Origin: JBGTBD01 sp041749475
GTDB taxonomy: Bacteria; Pseudomonadota; Alphaproteobacteria; Rickettsiales; UBA998
Direction: 5' to 3'
DNA length: 64,000 nucleotides
Assembly: GCA_041749475.1 (NCBI GenBank)
Contig: JBGTBD010000004.1
Location: 1 to 64,000, forward strand
Made by a program: the position numbers and the translations under genes. This document shows positions 35,726 to 45,050 of this stretch, one piece after another (position 1 is the stretch's first letter; each line of letters opens with the position of its first letter). The notes beneath the pieces are model-generated. The model made no database searches, was not told the origin of the DNA, and saw only the letters and a list, made by a program, of their open reading frames with translations.

Positions 35726-37285
35726 TTAAATCGTATTGCTGATGCGCTCGACGGATACCTTGTCGATACGATGACGGTCCATATTGGTGACCGTGATGGA
35801 AAGCCCATTCCATTGGATGGTGTCGTTATTCTTAGGAATACGCCCTAACTGGTGGAGGATGAACCCGGCGACCGTGCTGTAATCCTCTTCCTCATCGCCT
35901 AACTCCACGCCGAGCAACTCCTCAGCCTTGAATACGGGCAGGCCGCCGTCCAGTAGCCATTTTCCGGTCTCAATCTGCTCACCGGTATATTCCCCGCGAT
36001 ATTCCGGCTCCGGCAACGTGCCGACGATCACTTCCATGATGTCTTTCAATGTCACCAACCCCTGGAATTCACCATATTCGTCGATGACGATGGCGATGCT
36101 CGCGGTCGATTGCTTGAATTGCTCCAGCGCATCGAGCACGGAAGCGCTGCGCAGGAAGCTGATGGGCTGCTTCAGACATGCCCGCAAATCCGTCTCACCC
36201 AGTATTTCCGTATGGAGAAGCAAATCCTTGACCGTGATGATGCCCAGCACATTCTCCGCCGTTTCCTCGCAGAGCGGGTAGCGCGAATGGCGGCTCTCGC
36301 GGATTTTCTTCATGATGGAGGCGCGGTCTTCATTGACCTCGATCCATACCGTATCCTGCCGATGCGTCATCACGGACGCGATATTGATGTCGTGGAGTCG
36401 CAACACGCGGTCAAGCATCTGAATTTCTTCCGGCTCGAAAATGGGCTCACTAGCCCCCGCCGTGCCTGCGATGTCGGCGATCTCGTCGCTGATTGGTGCA
36501 TTCTCCACCCGGCCGCCGATGAGGCGGAACACCGCCTCCGCCGTCCGCTCCCGCAAGTTCATGCTATGGAAAGACTTCTGTTTTTTCGCCCGTACAATCT
36601 GATTGAACGATTCCACCAGCACCGAGAACCCGATAGCGGCGTATAGATAGCCTTTGGGGATATGGAAACCCAACCCTTCGGCGATGAGGGAGAAGCCAAT
36701 CATCATCAGGAAGCCGAGGCAGAGGACGATAAGGTTTGGGTGCGCGTTGACGAATTTGGTAAGCGGCTTACTCGCCGCCATCATCACCAGCACGGCGATG
36801 ATGACCGCGATCATCATGACGCTCAGATGCTGCACCATCCCCACCGCCGTAATCACGGAATCGATGGAGAAGACCGCATCCAGCACGACGATTTGCGCGA
36901 TGATGGGCCAGAAGTCCGCGAATTTGATTTCCTTGGTCTGTATCTCGTGATGCACGTCCAGCCGCTCATGCAGCTCCATCGTCGCCTTAAAGAGTAAGAA
37001 CAACCCCCCGATGAGGAAGATGAGATCCCTCCCCGAAATCTCCTGTCCTTGGAAAGAAAATAACGGCTCCGTCAACGTCACTAGCCAGGAAATGCTCGCC
37101 AGCAGCCCAAGGCGGAAAAGAAGTGCGAGGCTAAGGCCTACGATGCGGGCGCGATCACGTAGATGCGGGGGAAGTTTTTCCGACAGTATGGCGATGAAAA
37201 TAAGGTTGTCGATACCGAGGACAATCTCAATCACCACCAACGTCGATAATCCCAACCATGCGGTTGGATCGGCTAACCATTCCAT
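35726..37285 (-). CDS. yoaE: YoaE-like TerC/CBS/CorC membrane protein
   Basis: The protein has 519 residues. The TerC-like membrane domain covers about 1-245 with VVIEIVLGIDNLIFIAIL and a second acidic VVLDAVFSIDSVITAVGM, the two motifs that mark the TerC fold. Then come two CBS domains (about 305-425) and a CorC_HlyC domain (about 435-515, DGGLPVFKAEELLG). Length and sequence closely match E. coli YoaE. Relatives are linked to metal homeostasis, but the ion here is not known. Confidence 0.92.
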   Translation of the reverse strand: MEWLADPTAWLGLSTLVVIEIVLGIDNLIFIAILSEKLPPHLRDRARIVGLSLALLFRLGLLASISWLVTLTEPLFSFQGQEISGRDLIFLIGGLFLLFKATMELHERLDVHHEIQTKEIKFADFWPIIAQIVVLDAVFSIDSVITAVGMVQHLSVMMIAVIIAVLVMMAASKPLTKFVNAHPNLIVLCLGFLMMIGFSLIAEGLGFHIPKGYLYAAIGFSVLVESFNQIVRAKKQKSFHSMNLRERTAEAVFRLIGGRVENAPISDEIADIAGTAGASEPIFEPEEIQMLDRVLRLHDINIASVMTHRQDTVWIEVNEDRASIMKKIRESRHSRYPLCEETAENVLGIITVKDLLLHTEILGETDLRACLKQPISFLRSASVLDALEQFKQSTASIAIVIDEYGEFQGLVTLKDIMEVIVGTLPEPEYRGEYTGEQIETGKWLLDGGLPVFKAEELLGVELGDEEEDYSTVAGFILHQLGRIPKNNDTIQWNGLSITVTNMDRHRIDKVSVERISNTI

Positions 37286-37364
37286 GCGACTGTTGTGCTA
37301 TATTTTCAGCACAAGAGCAAGTGATATGCTGTTTTTTTGTTGTGAAACAATGTCTCCATCTTCG

Positions 37365-37403
37365 TCATTCCCCGAATTTTGCATAGTAAAATTATAGGGG
37401 AAT
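37365..37403. repeat. family A-related hairpin repeat
   Basis: GTCATTCCCC at 37365 pairs with GGGGAAT at 37397 around an inner A/T stem (ATTTT/AAAAT). The ends match the family A repeat but the inner arm is different. It lies in the 187-bp gap between yoaE and serA; nothing else is seen there. Confidence 0.55.
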
Positions 37404-37472
37404 CCAGCACCCTACCATCTCGATCACCGTATAATCGCGTTGCGATTCGGGTGATGACGAAAGTAAGAAAAC

Positions 37473-39047
37473 CTAGAACTTCAGCAAATTCACCTGTTTC
37501 ACGCTCGGCAACTCGGCGATTTTAGCGAGCAGGTCTTTGGTGACGGTCTCATCCACTTCCACCAGCGCCACGGCGTCATTACGCTCCTGATTACGGCCAA
37601 GGTGGAAGTTGGCGATGTTCACACCCGCATCCCCCAGCAGCTTACCGAGACCGCCGATAAGGCCCGGCTTATCCTCGTTATTGATATAGAGCATCAACGA
37701 GCCGAGCGAGGCTTCCAGCATCGTGCCATGCAATTCAACAAGGCGTGGTCTATCACCGAATAACGTACCGGAAATATCGCGCGTCCGTTTCTCGGTCACC
37801 ACGGTAATGCGGATGAGGCTCTGGTAATCGCTCGCCTGATCGCGCTTTACTTCACTGACGTTGATGTTACGCTCCCGCGCGATCAGCGGCGCGTTAACCA
37901 TGTTCACATCCTCGATCAGTGGGGAGAGGAGGCCTTTCAGCGCCACGGCCGTCAACGGCTTGGTGTTCATCTCTGCGACCTTGCCCAGATATTCGATCGT
38001 CACTGATTTGATGCCCGTCTCGGTAATCTGCCCTGCGAAGCTGCCCAATTGTTGCGCCAGTTCGATATACGGCTTCAGCTTCGCCGCTTCCTCAGCGGAA
38101 ACGGACGGCATGTTGATGGCGTTCATCACCGTGCCCGTATTCAGGAAATCGGAAATCTGTTCTGCCACTTGCAGCGCCACATTCTCCTGCGCTTCATTGG
38201 TGGATGCGCCGAGGTGAGGGGTGAGGACGACATCTTCCATGCCGAACAGCACATTGGTTTTTGCCGGTTCCTCTTCCAACACGTCCAGCGCCGCACCCGC
38301 TACCTGACCCGCCTCGATAGCGGCTTTCAAGTCGGCTTCGACGATCAACCCGCCACGTGCACAGTTGATGATGCGCACGCCTTTTTTCATCTTCGCGAAC
38401 GTATCTTTATTCAGCATATTGCGCGTCGTATCGTTCATCGGCGTATGCAGCGAGATGAAGTCCGCTTGTTTATAGAGGTCTTCCAGCCCCACTTTTTTGA
38501 TGTTGATGTCCTTTGCACGCTCCGGGGAAAGGAACGGGTCATAGTCGATGACTTTCATCTTCAAGCCTTGTGCACGGTCGGCGACGATGGAACCGATATT
38601 TCCACAGCCGATGAGGCCGAGCGTCTTGCCCGCCATCTCGACGCCCATATATTTATTCTTCTCCCATTTGCCGTCATGCGTCGTCTGATTCGCATGGGGA
38701 ATCTTGCGGGCGAGGGCCATCATCATGGAGATGGCATGTTCCGCCGTGGTGATGGAATTGCCGAATGGCGTATTCATCACGACGACGCCATGCGCGGTCG
38801 CCGCTTGTAAATCTACGTTGTCGACGCCGATTCCAGCGCGACCAACGACTTTCAATTTCTTCGCCGCCTCAAGTATCTCGCGCGTCACTTTCGTCGCCGA
38901 GCGGATCGCCAACCCGTCATACTCACCGATGATCTGCTTTAACTCTTCTGGTGTCAGCCCCGTCTTCACATCAACTTCGATACCGTTCTGTTTGAAAATA
39001 TCGACGGCCTGTGGGCTGAGTTTGTCGCTGACGAGTACTTTTGGCAT
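37473..39047 (-). CDS. serA: D-3-phosphoglycerate dehydrogenase
   Basis: It oxidises 3-phosphoglycerate as the first step of serine synthesis. The NAD-binding motif GLIGCGNIGSIVADRAQGL (about 145-163) and CARGGLIVEADL are intact, the catalytic His is in LTPHLGAST, and an ASB/intervening domain plus a C-terminal ACT domain (about 450-524, MLYINNEDKPGLIGGLGKLL) make up the 524-residue long form. The ACT domain suggests feedback by serine. It follows serC and an exported protein in one operon. Confidence 0.97.
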   Translation of the reverse strand: MPKVLVSDKLSPQAVDIFKQNGIEVDVKTGLTPEELKQIIGEYDGLAIRSATKVTREILEAAKKLKVVGRAGIGVDNVDLQAATAHGVVVMNTPFGNSITTAEHAISMMMALARKIPHANQTTHDGKWEKNKYMGVEMAGKTLGLIGCGNIGSIVADRAQGLKMKVIDYDPFLSPERAKDINIKKVGLEDLYKQADFISLHTPMNDTTRNMLNKDTFAKMKKGVRIINCARGGLIVEADLKAAIEAGQVAGAALDVLEEEPAKTNVLFGMEDVVLTPHLGASTNEAQENVALQVAEQISDFLNTGTVMNAINMPSVSAEEAAKLKPYIELAQQLGSFAGQITETGIKSVTIEYLGKVAEMNTKPLTAVALKGLLSPLIEDVNMVNAPLIARERNINVSEVKRDQASDYQSLIRITVVTEKRTRDISGTLFGDRPRLVELHGTMLEASLGSLMLYINNEDKPGLIGGLGKLLGDAGVNIANFHLGRNQERNDAVALVEVDETVTKDLLAKIAELPSVKQVNLLKF

Positions 39048-39058
39048 GGGTGGTGTCC

Positions 39059-39742
39059 TTATCGTTTGATGTTTGGCGCAAAAATCTGCACCTTGAAGGT
39101 GATGGATTCGATGGAAGCTTCAGTGACCTTGGAACTGAGGATGGTAAACGTCCCGGAAGGGAATTCAGTCATATTGATATGGTCGGCGTCCTGACGCGTA
39201 CTGGGCCACATCAAATTCTCGACCATGTCGAACGCTTTCTTGTAGCCGATCTCGTTGGTGACGAAATGAAACCCGCGCGGATTCTCATTCACCACGGCCT
39301 CGGGCTTGCCATAGGAAAGCGAGATGAAACGCTGATTGTAGCCATTGAACGGTTTGGTGGCGATTTTTGCGTAATCATTCCCCGGCGAATGTTTCGGCGT
39401 CACCTTGATGACCCACCCCTGCTTTTTCCCCGAGGCGAGATCCGCCGTCAGGCGGAAGGTAAGGCCTTTGTAGGATTTCAGGTCACGCATGAAATCACGG
39501 TTCTTGGTCACCGTCCCGGTGAATTCCTCCAGCGGTTTCGCTCCGGTGAACGGATGCGCGCTTGGTTTCGCAGCGGGCGTGACCACACGCTTGGCGACAG
39601 GTTTGTCTTTAAGTGCCTTCAGCGCTTCAGGCGTTAGTGGCTTCGCATAATTCGGTTGCGCGACGGGTGTTGAGGTTGCTTCAGACACGTGACCGGTAAG
39701 AAGCAACAGGATTGCACAGGATAGGAAAAAAACGTGTTTCAT
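39059..39742 (-). CDS. unknown exported protein between serC and serA
   Basis: The protein has 227 residues. An N-terminal signal peptide (MKHVFFLSCAILLLLTG) is followed by a Pro/Ala/Lys-rich linker and a globular C-terminal part with alternating strands (LTFRLTADLAS, QGWVIKVTPK, RFISLSYGKPEAVVNENPRG). It may be periplasmic. I do not recognise a family. It lies 3 bp after serC and 11 bp before serA, on the same strand, so it is co-transcribed with serine synthesis though its product acts outside the cytoplasm. Confidence 0.8.
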   Translation of the reverse strand: MKHVFFLSCAILLLLTGHVSEATSTPVAQPNYAKPLTPEALKALKDKPVAKRVVTPAAKPSAHPFTGAKPLEEFTGTVTKNRDFMRDLKSYKGLTFRLTADLASGKKQGWVIKVTPKHSPGNDYAKIATKPFNGYNQRFISLSYGKPEAVVNENPRGFHFVTNEIGYKKAFDMVENLMWPSTRQDADHINMTEFPSGTFTILSSKVTEASIESITFKVQIFAPNIKR

Positions 39743-39745
39743 AGA

Positions 39746-40924
39746 TTAGGCCGCCATTTTGTCTTGTTTGATCGACGTGAATGCCCAGTCAATCCAAGGC
39801 AACAGCGCTTTCATGTCACTGGTCTCGACCGTCGCGCCGCCCCAGAGGCGCAGTCCCGCAGGTGCGTCACGATACGCGCCGATGTCATAGGCGACAGCTT
39901 CGGCTTCCAACAGCGATGTCATTTTCTTGAGCGCTGCCGCTTGTGCTTCGCCATCCAACCCATTGAACCATGCATCGGTGATTTTCAGGCAGATGGAGGT
40001 GGAAGAACGGGTCTCTTTACGCTCAGCGAGGAACGCCGCCCAGTCAGAATCCGATACCCATTCCTCGACCGCGTTCAGATTTGCTTCTGAACGCTTGATA
40101 AGCTCTTTAAGGCCGCCTAGTGAGTCCGCCCATTTCAACCCGTCGATGGCATCTTCCACGCAGAGCATGGAAGGGGTATTGATAGTCTCGCCCACGAAAA
40201 TCCCGTCGATGAGTTTTCCGCTTTTAGTCATGCGGAAGATTTTCGGCAATGGCCATGCGGGGGTGTAATTCTCAAGACGCTCCACAGCGCGCGGGCTTAG
40301 CACCAGCATCCCGTGCGCCGCTTCACCGCCGAGCACCTTCTGCCACGACCATGTCACGACATCCAGTTTATCCCACGGCAGGTCCATCGCGAATGCGGCG
40401 GATGTTGCGTCACAGATGGTCAGCCCTTTACGGTCTTTCGCGATCCAGTCGCCGTTCGGCACGCACACGCCGGAAGTCGTCCCGTTCCATGTGAACACGA
40501 TATCATGTTCCCAATTCACCTGAAGCAGGTCGGGCAATTGACCATATGGCGCTTCATAAACATTCAACTCTTTCAGCTTAAGCTGCTTCTTTGCATCCGT
40601 CGCCCAGCCGGAACCGAAGCTCTCCCACGCCAGAATATCCGTTCCACGCGCGCCGAGCAGCGACCACATTGCCATCTCCACAGCACCCGTATCCGACCCG
40701 GGGACGATACCGATATGGTAATCATCCGGAATGCCAAGAATCTTGCGGCTGAGGTTCAATACTTCCTGCAATTTTTGCTTGCCGACTTTCGCGCGGTGCG
40801 AACGACCGAGGGACGCACCCTTCAGCGCATCGAGCGACCAGCCGGGGCGCTTGGCGCAAGGGCCGGAGGAAAAACAGGGATTGGATGGTTTTTGTATGGG
40901 TTTAGAGGACATGGGAATCACCAT
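39746..40924 (-). CDS. serC: phosphoserine aminotransferase
   Basis: It converts phosphohydroxypyruvate and glutamate to phosphoserine. The PLP Lys is about K196 in TWSWQKVLGGE, and FSSGPCAKRPGW at the N-terminus matches the alphaproteobacterial/methanogen-type SerC (about 390 residues) rather than the E. coli form. The ATG at 40924 has AGGAG 9 bases upstream. It is the first gene of serC-X-serA. Confidence 0.95.
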   Translation of the reverse strand: MVIPMSSKPIQKPSNPCFSSGPCAKRPGWSLDALKGASLGRSHRAKVGKQKLQEVLNLSRKILGIPDDYHIGIVPGSDTGAVEMAMWSLLGARGTDILAWESFGSGWATDAKKQLKLKELNVYEAPYGQLPDLLQVNWEHDIVFTWNGTTSGVCVPNGDWIAKDRKGLTICDATSAAFAMDLPWDKLDVVTWSWQKVLGGEAAHGMLVLSPRAVERLENYTPAWPLPKIFRMTKSGKLIDGIFVGETINTPSMLCVEDAIDGLKWADSLGGLKELIKRSEANLNAVEEWVSDSDWAAFLAERKETRSSTSICLKITDAWFNGLDGEAQAAALKKMTSLLEAEAVAYDIGAYRDAPAGLRLWGGATVETSDMKALLPWIDWAFTSIKQDKMAA

Positions 40925-41027
40925 TGGATGAACTCCTGTGCTTCTAGCTTCTGCAAGGGGGCGCTGTAAAGTATTTTATCCTTTATATGCCGCGAAATTC
41001 ATAACACGCAAGCGACAGGTGAAATCC

Positions 41028-41774
41028 CTAAAGGTTGCCTACCGTGGCGAGCAGCAGGGCAATATCCTGATCGGATGAAAACCGATGGTCTGCGGCAGGC
41101 TGATAGAGAACCTGTGTATCCGGCCCGTCAATGATTTCCGCAAGCATCTGCGAGCGCTGCCAAGGCACATCCGGGTCACGCATGCCGTGCAATAATCGGA
41201 TGGGGTAGGAGGCAGAAAACCGCTCTCGCAGAACAAAATGATTCCTGCCATCTTCAATCAAAGCGTAAGAAATAGGGGTAGGAACGTCGCTATATTCCGA
41301 CGGCTGGTATAAAATTCTATCCCTCAATAGCGTGGATTTTTGCTCCTGCGTGGCGATGGCCCACATCAAATCCTCGGTGAAATCCGGTGCGGCGGCGATG
41401 CCGACGAGGGCGTGGATGCGTTCCTGCCGCTCCCGCGCCACCAGCATCTTCACCCACCCGCCCATGCTGGATCCGACAAGTATCTGCGGGCCTTTCGTCA
41501 GCCCGTCCAACATTGCTAACGCGTTCATCTTCCAGCGGGAAATGGTTCCTTCCTCGAATTTCCCTGGTGACTGCCCATGCCCGAAATAATCGAACCGCAG
41601 GAAGGCGCGGCCCTGTTCCTTGCACCAATGCTCCAGCGCGATGGCCTTCGTCCCCGTCATGTCCGAACGGAACCCCCCGAGGAAAATCACCCCCGGCCCG
41701 ACGCCGTGCGTCACATGATACGCAAGGCGGTCGCCGTCGGGAGAATCGAAGAATTCAGGCGTTTGTGCTTCCAT
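41028..41774 (-). CDS. alpha/beta hydrolase (ABHD10-like)
   Basis: The protein has 248 residues. The nucleophile elbow VGSSMGG gives Ser103; the acid is in LLHGMRDPDVPW and the His in PAADHRFS. GFRSDMTGTKAIALEHW at the front is characteristic of the ABHD10-like esterases, some of which remove acyl groups from proteins or glucuronides. The natural substrate here is unknown. It is divergent from the glycosyltransferase, with 53 bp between starts. Confidence 0.88.
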   Translation of the reverse strand: MEAQTPEFFDSPDGDRLAYHVTHGVGPGVIFLGGFRSDMTGTKAIALEHWCKEQGRAFLRFDYFGHGQSPGKFEEGTISRWKMNALAMLDGLTKGPQILVGSSMGGWVKMLVARERQERIHALVGIAAAPDFTEDLMWAIATQEQKSTLLRDRILYQPSEYSDVPTPISYALIEDGRNHFVLRERFSASYPIRLLHGMRDPDVPWQRSQMLAEIIDGPDTQVLYQPAADHRFSSDQDIALLLATVGNL

Positions 41775-41827
41775 CTGGCGCTCAACCTTTTATACTATCC
41801 GCAATGATTGGAGCGCAGGATACACCG

Positions 41828-43003
41828 ATGCCACACGAAAAGTCACCCGCCATTCTGCAAGTCCTGCCCGAACTCAACACCGGCGGTGTAGAGCGTGGCA
41901 CGGTGGACATCGCCGCGGCCATCGCCAATGTAGGCTGGCGTTCGTACGTCGCCTCCGCAGGCGGCAAGCTGCAAAGCAAGCTAGCCTACGCCAAGGCGGA
42001 ACATCTCACCCTGCCACTCGCCACCAAGAATCTTTTCTCGCTCTGGTCGAATGCGGGAAGCCTTTCCGACCTCATCGAACAAAAAAATATCTCCCTCATC
42101 CACGCCCGCTCCCGTGCCCCGGCATGGAGTGCGTATTGGGCCGCGAAACGTACCGGCATCCCGTTCCTCACCACCTTCCACGGGTTTTATGGCACGGGCT
42201 CCTCGCTCAAACGCAAGTATAATAGCGTGATGACGCGCGGGGAACGCGTTATCGCCGTCTCCCACGCCGTTGCCGCCCACCTCGTCGAAGTCTACGGCGT
42301 AGAGCAGGAACGTATCCGCGTCATCCATCGCGGCGTAGATCTCAAACTGTTCGCTCCCGATAAAATCATTCCGCAACGCATGGTGGATTTATCGAAGCAA
42401 TGGAACCTCGCCGATGACGGCAAGCCGCTCATCCTCCTTCCCGGCCGGCTCACCCGCTGGAAGGGGCAGGAAGTCGCCATCCGTGCCGTCGCAGAACTCC
42501 CGCATCGTGATTTCCAACTCATCCTGCTCGGCTCAGGCGACAAACATCCCGAATATGTCTCCGACCTAAAAAATCTCATCGCCGACCTCAAGCTGGAAGA
42601 TGTCGTGAAACTGGTGGGTGACACGCAATATATGCCCGAAGCCTATATGCTGGCCTCGCTCGTCCTCGCCCCATCCTTGAATCCCGAAGCTTTTGGCCGC
42701 GTTGCTACGGAAGCGCAGGCCATGGGCAAACCCATAATCGCCACTGCCCACGGGGGCGCGATGGAGACGGTCATGCCGGGTGATACGGGATGGCTGGTCG
42801 CGCCCGACAATGTGAAAGAACTCAGCACCGCCATCCTGCGCGCTCTATCCCTCCCCGAAGACGAAAAACACCGCATGCACGACAACGCCATCTGGAACGT
42901 CCACACCCATTTCTCACTGGACGTGATGCAGCAACAGACGATTGCGGTATATGAGGAAATATTGGGTATAACGTCCGCCCAGACACTTGAGCAGGCCGCC
43001 TAG
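41828..43003 (+). CDS. family 4 glycosyltransferase
   Basis: The protein has 391 residues. The N-terminal ILQVLPELNTGGVERGTVDI is the donor-fold start seen in many GT4 enzymes. The C-terminal half has LILLPGRLTRWKGQEVAI and the EAFGRVATEAQAMGKPIIA motif with the two catalytic Glu. It probably adds sugars to a lipid or surface glycan. The ATG at 41828 has AGGA at 7 bases; an in-frame ATG 24 bases earlier is an alternative. The neighbouring GT9 and sulfotransferase genes hint at envelope polysaccharide work. Confidence 0.92.
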   Translation: MPHEKSPAILQVLPELNTGGVERGTVDIAAAIANVGWRSYVASAGGKLQSKLAYAKAEHLTLPLATKNLFSLWSNAGSLSDLIEQKNISLIHARSRAPAWSAYWAAKRTGIPFLTTFHGFYGTGSSLKRKYNSVMTRGERVIAVSHAVAAHLVEVYGVEQERIRVIHRGVDLKLFAPDKIIPQRMVDLSKQWNLADDGKPLILLPGRLTRWKGQEVAIRAVAELPHRDFQLILLGSGDKHPEYVSDLKNLIADLKLEDVVKLVGDTQYMPEAYMLASLVLAPSLNPEAFGRVATEAQAMGKPIIATAHGGAMETVMPGDTGWLVAPDNVKELSTAILRALSLPEDEKHRMHDNAIWNVHTHFSLDVMQQQTIAVYEEILGITSAQTLEQAA

Positions 43004-43025
43004 CGTGTCTATTCTGGATAGGAAG

Positions 43026-43730
43026 TTAGCGCTCTACACTTTTGTGGCAATTCAAGGTGCGTTCCGCCAACACAATCAAGGGCCGTGCCTGTAATTCCAC
43101 CTGCCGCAACAGTGGAATAAAATTGCTGTAGGACTCAATCTCCCGTCTCACCCCTTCAATCACGGAATAATGCGTATCATCCATTGCGGCATCATGGCGG
43201 TGACGCTGCTCAAAATACTTTCGGAACGTTTCCATGTTAAGAGTCTCATCATCATTACGCGCCGGATACTCAGGTGCAGGATGTAACGCTTGCCAGTCTT
43301 TCTCCATATATTCTTGAAACTCGTGCATGATCCTTACTTGTTCTTCCATCAACCGGGTAACCTTCGGGAATACGGTTTTCGCTTTTGCGATGCTTTGGAT
43401 AATTTCATCATTACAAGTTTCTCCCATATTCACGTTCTCGATGGCATCAAGGAATCGGTTGAACTCCGCCAGCGTTTCTTGCGCATAGGATTTGCCGTGG
43501 AAGTTGCTGGCAAGATGCTGACTGATGTTACGTAGCAAGCAAATATTCGTGAGGACTTTCTCTTCCGGATCATTATTTACATACCGTAACAGATTATGCT
43601 CCGTAACGAATTGCACGACATGCTCGCTGCAGGGGCGGCAGGAGAAGTGCAGACAAGCCGTGGCAAGCTTTCTCGTATCGGGTGCGGAAGGTAGGCGAAT
43701 GAGTGGAATGGTGGCGGTGGATTCTGTCAT
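43026..43730 (-). CDS. unknown protein with N-terminal Cys cluster
   Basis: The protein has 234 residues when started at 43730 (MTESTATIP). The frame stays open to 43808, but a TATAAT hexamer (43798-43803, minus strand) lies in that extension, which supports the shorter start. Near the N-terminus CLHFSCRPCSEH forms C-x4-C-x2-C, and the rest is helical with many Glu, Arg and His. The later Cys residues are spread. It could bind a metal or an iron-sulfur cluster, but I do not recognise the family. No ribosome-binding site is obvious. Confidence 0.6.
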   Translation of the reverse strand: MTESTATIPLIRLPSAPDTRKLATACLHFSCRPCSEHVVQFVTEHNLLRYVNNDPEEKVLTNICLLRNISQHLASNFHGKSYAQETLAEFNRFLDAIENVNMGETCNDEIIQSIAKAKTVFPKVTRLMEEQVRIMHEFQEYMEKDWQALHPAPEYPARNDDETLNMETFRKYFEQRHRHDAAMDDTHYSVIEGVRREIESYSNFIPLLRQVELQARPLIVLAERTLNCHKSVER

Positions 43731-43910
43731 AAAGATGGGTATAAAACAATTAAACGTCAATTTAATGAAGGTATTCAAGTTTCTAAAAGATAGCCATATT
43801 ATACGCATTGAGCGTGAAAAGGCAGTGCTATCAGCCGGTGCTGTCCTGATAAAGCATGTCGCGCATTACACGGAACAGATGAGTATTATCCTCACCCTGC
43901 ACATCCCCCC

Positions 43911-43928
43911 CCACACCCGCGGGTGTGG
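43911..43928. promoter_or_regulatory. perfect 18-bp palindrome
   Basis: CCACACCCGCGGGTGTGG is a perfect palindrome with no loop. It lies in the 292-bp gap between two divergent genes, 95 bp before the heptosyltransferase-like gene. It could be an operator or a short hairpin; no family can be named. Confidence 0.45.
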
Positions 43929-44022
43929 TTCTAGGTGATTTGGGGGAGGAGGGTCTGCAGCGCTCATGCCCGCACCGTAAATAGTTTTTGTGACGGTCTA
44001 ATGAAGCTGATATGTCGGATTC

Positions 44023-45024
44023 ATGAAACACGAGCATATCCTCATCATCAAACACGGTGCGTTGGGAGACATCATCCTTGCCACCGGGCCGCTGAAAGCC
44101 ATTCGCCAGCAGCATCCGGCCGCGCATATCACCCTGCTGACCACTAAATCCTTCGCCAGTCTGCTGAAGGATTGCCCTTTCGTGGACGAAGTGCGGATCG
44201 ATCCCAAGAAGCTGAAAGCCACATGGAACGAACTCCGCCGCCACCGCTTTACATGGGTATATGACCTGCAGACCTCCCAGCGCAGTACATGGTATTACCA
44301 CCTGCTACCATTCCCGAAGCCGCGCATCTCCAGCCTCTCCCGTTTCGCCTCCCACCGTCATCATACGCCCGAGCGCACGAAGCTCCACACCATCGACCGC
44401 CAGAAGCAACAACTGGCTATCGCGGGCATTACGGATGTTCCCGCACCGGATATTCGCTGGCTGAAAAGCGATATATCCCCATTCGCCCTACCGGAAAAAT
44501 ACGCTTTATTAGTCCCCGGCGGTTCCGCCCACCGCCCGGAAAAACGCTGGCCCGGCGGTCATTACGCGGAACTGGCCCGCTGGCTGAGTACTCAGGGCAT
44601 CACCCCCGTCCTCATCGGCGCAGGCGCGGAAGAGGGGCTTCTCAAGGAAATCGAAACCCTTACACATATGGTGGGCGAGAACAGTAATCCGAGTGAGCCT
44701 TCAGCGGCGTCCATTGCGCAGGCGAGTGGCGCCGAGCAGGGACAATTGAAAACTTTGAACCTCTGCAATAAGACTACCTACGCCGACATCGCCGAACTCG
44801 CCCGCCATGCGACCTACGCTATCGGCAACGACACCGGCCCCATGCACATCATCGCCGCCACGGGCTGCACGTCGCTGGTGCTGTTTTCACACGCTTCAAA
44901 TCCCGATCTCTGCGCCCCGCGAGGGGAACAGGTCGGCATCTTCCGCGTCGAAAACCTGTCGCAATTACCAGTCGAATCGGTGACGGAGAGGCTCAACGCC
45001 TTGCAAATGCTTGACAGTGAGTGA
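44023..45024 (+). CDS. family 9 glycosyltransferase (heptosyltransferase-like)
   Basis: The protein has 333 residues. ILIIKHGALGDIILATGPL at the start and the C-terminal YAIGNDTGPMHIIAATGC are the two GT9 signatures. YALLVPGGSAHRPEKRWPGGHYAEL is the conserved middle. Family members add heptose or other sugars to the lipopolysaccharide core. A stretch around 44680-44750 encodes a Ser/Ala/Gln-rich insertion (NPSEPSAASIAQASGAEQG) not expected in this fold. Confidence 0.92.
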   Translation: MKHEHILIIKHGALGDIILATGPLKAIRQQHPAAHITLLTTKSFASLLKDCPFVDEVRIDPKKLKATWNELRRHRFTWVYDLQTSQRSTWYYHLLPFPKPRISSLSRFASHRHHTPERTKLHTIDRQKQQLAIAGITDVPAPDIRWLKSDISPFALPEKYALLVPGGSAHRPEKRWPGGHYAELARWLSTQGITPVLIGAGAEEGLLKEIETLTHMVGENSNPSEPSAASIAQASGAEQGQLKTLNLCNKTTYADIAELARHATYAIGNDTGPMHIIAATGCTSLVLFSHASNPDLCAPRGEQVGIFRVENLSQLPVESVTERLNALQMLDSE

Positions 45025-45050
45025 AAAAGGCTTAAATCTCAGCCTCCCTT

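Noticed and set aside
41387..41827. Upstream extension of the GT4 glycosyltransferase frame
   Set aside because: It runs antisense to the alpha/beta hydrolase and encodes low-complexity Arg/Pro/Ser sequence; the GT4 fold begins just after 41828, which has a ribosome-binding site.
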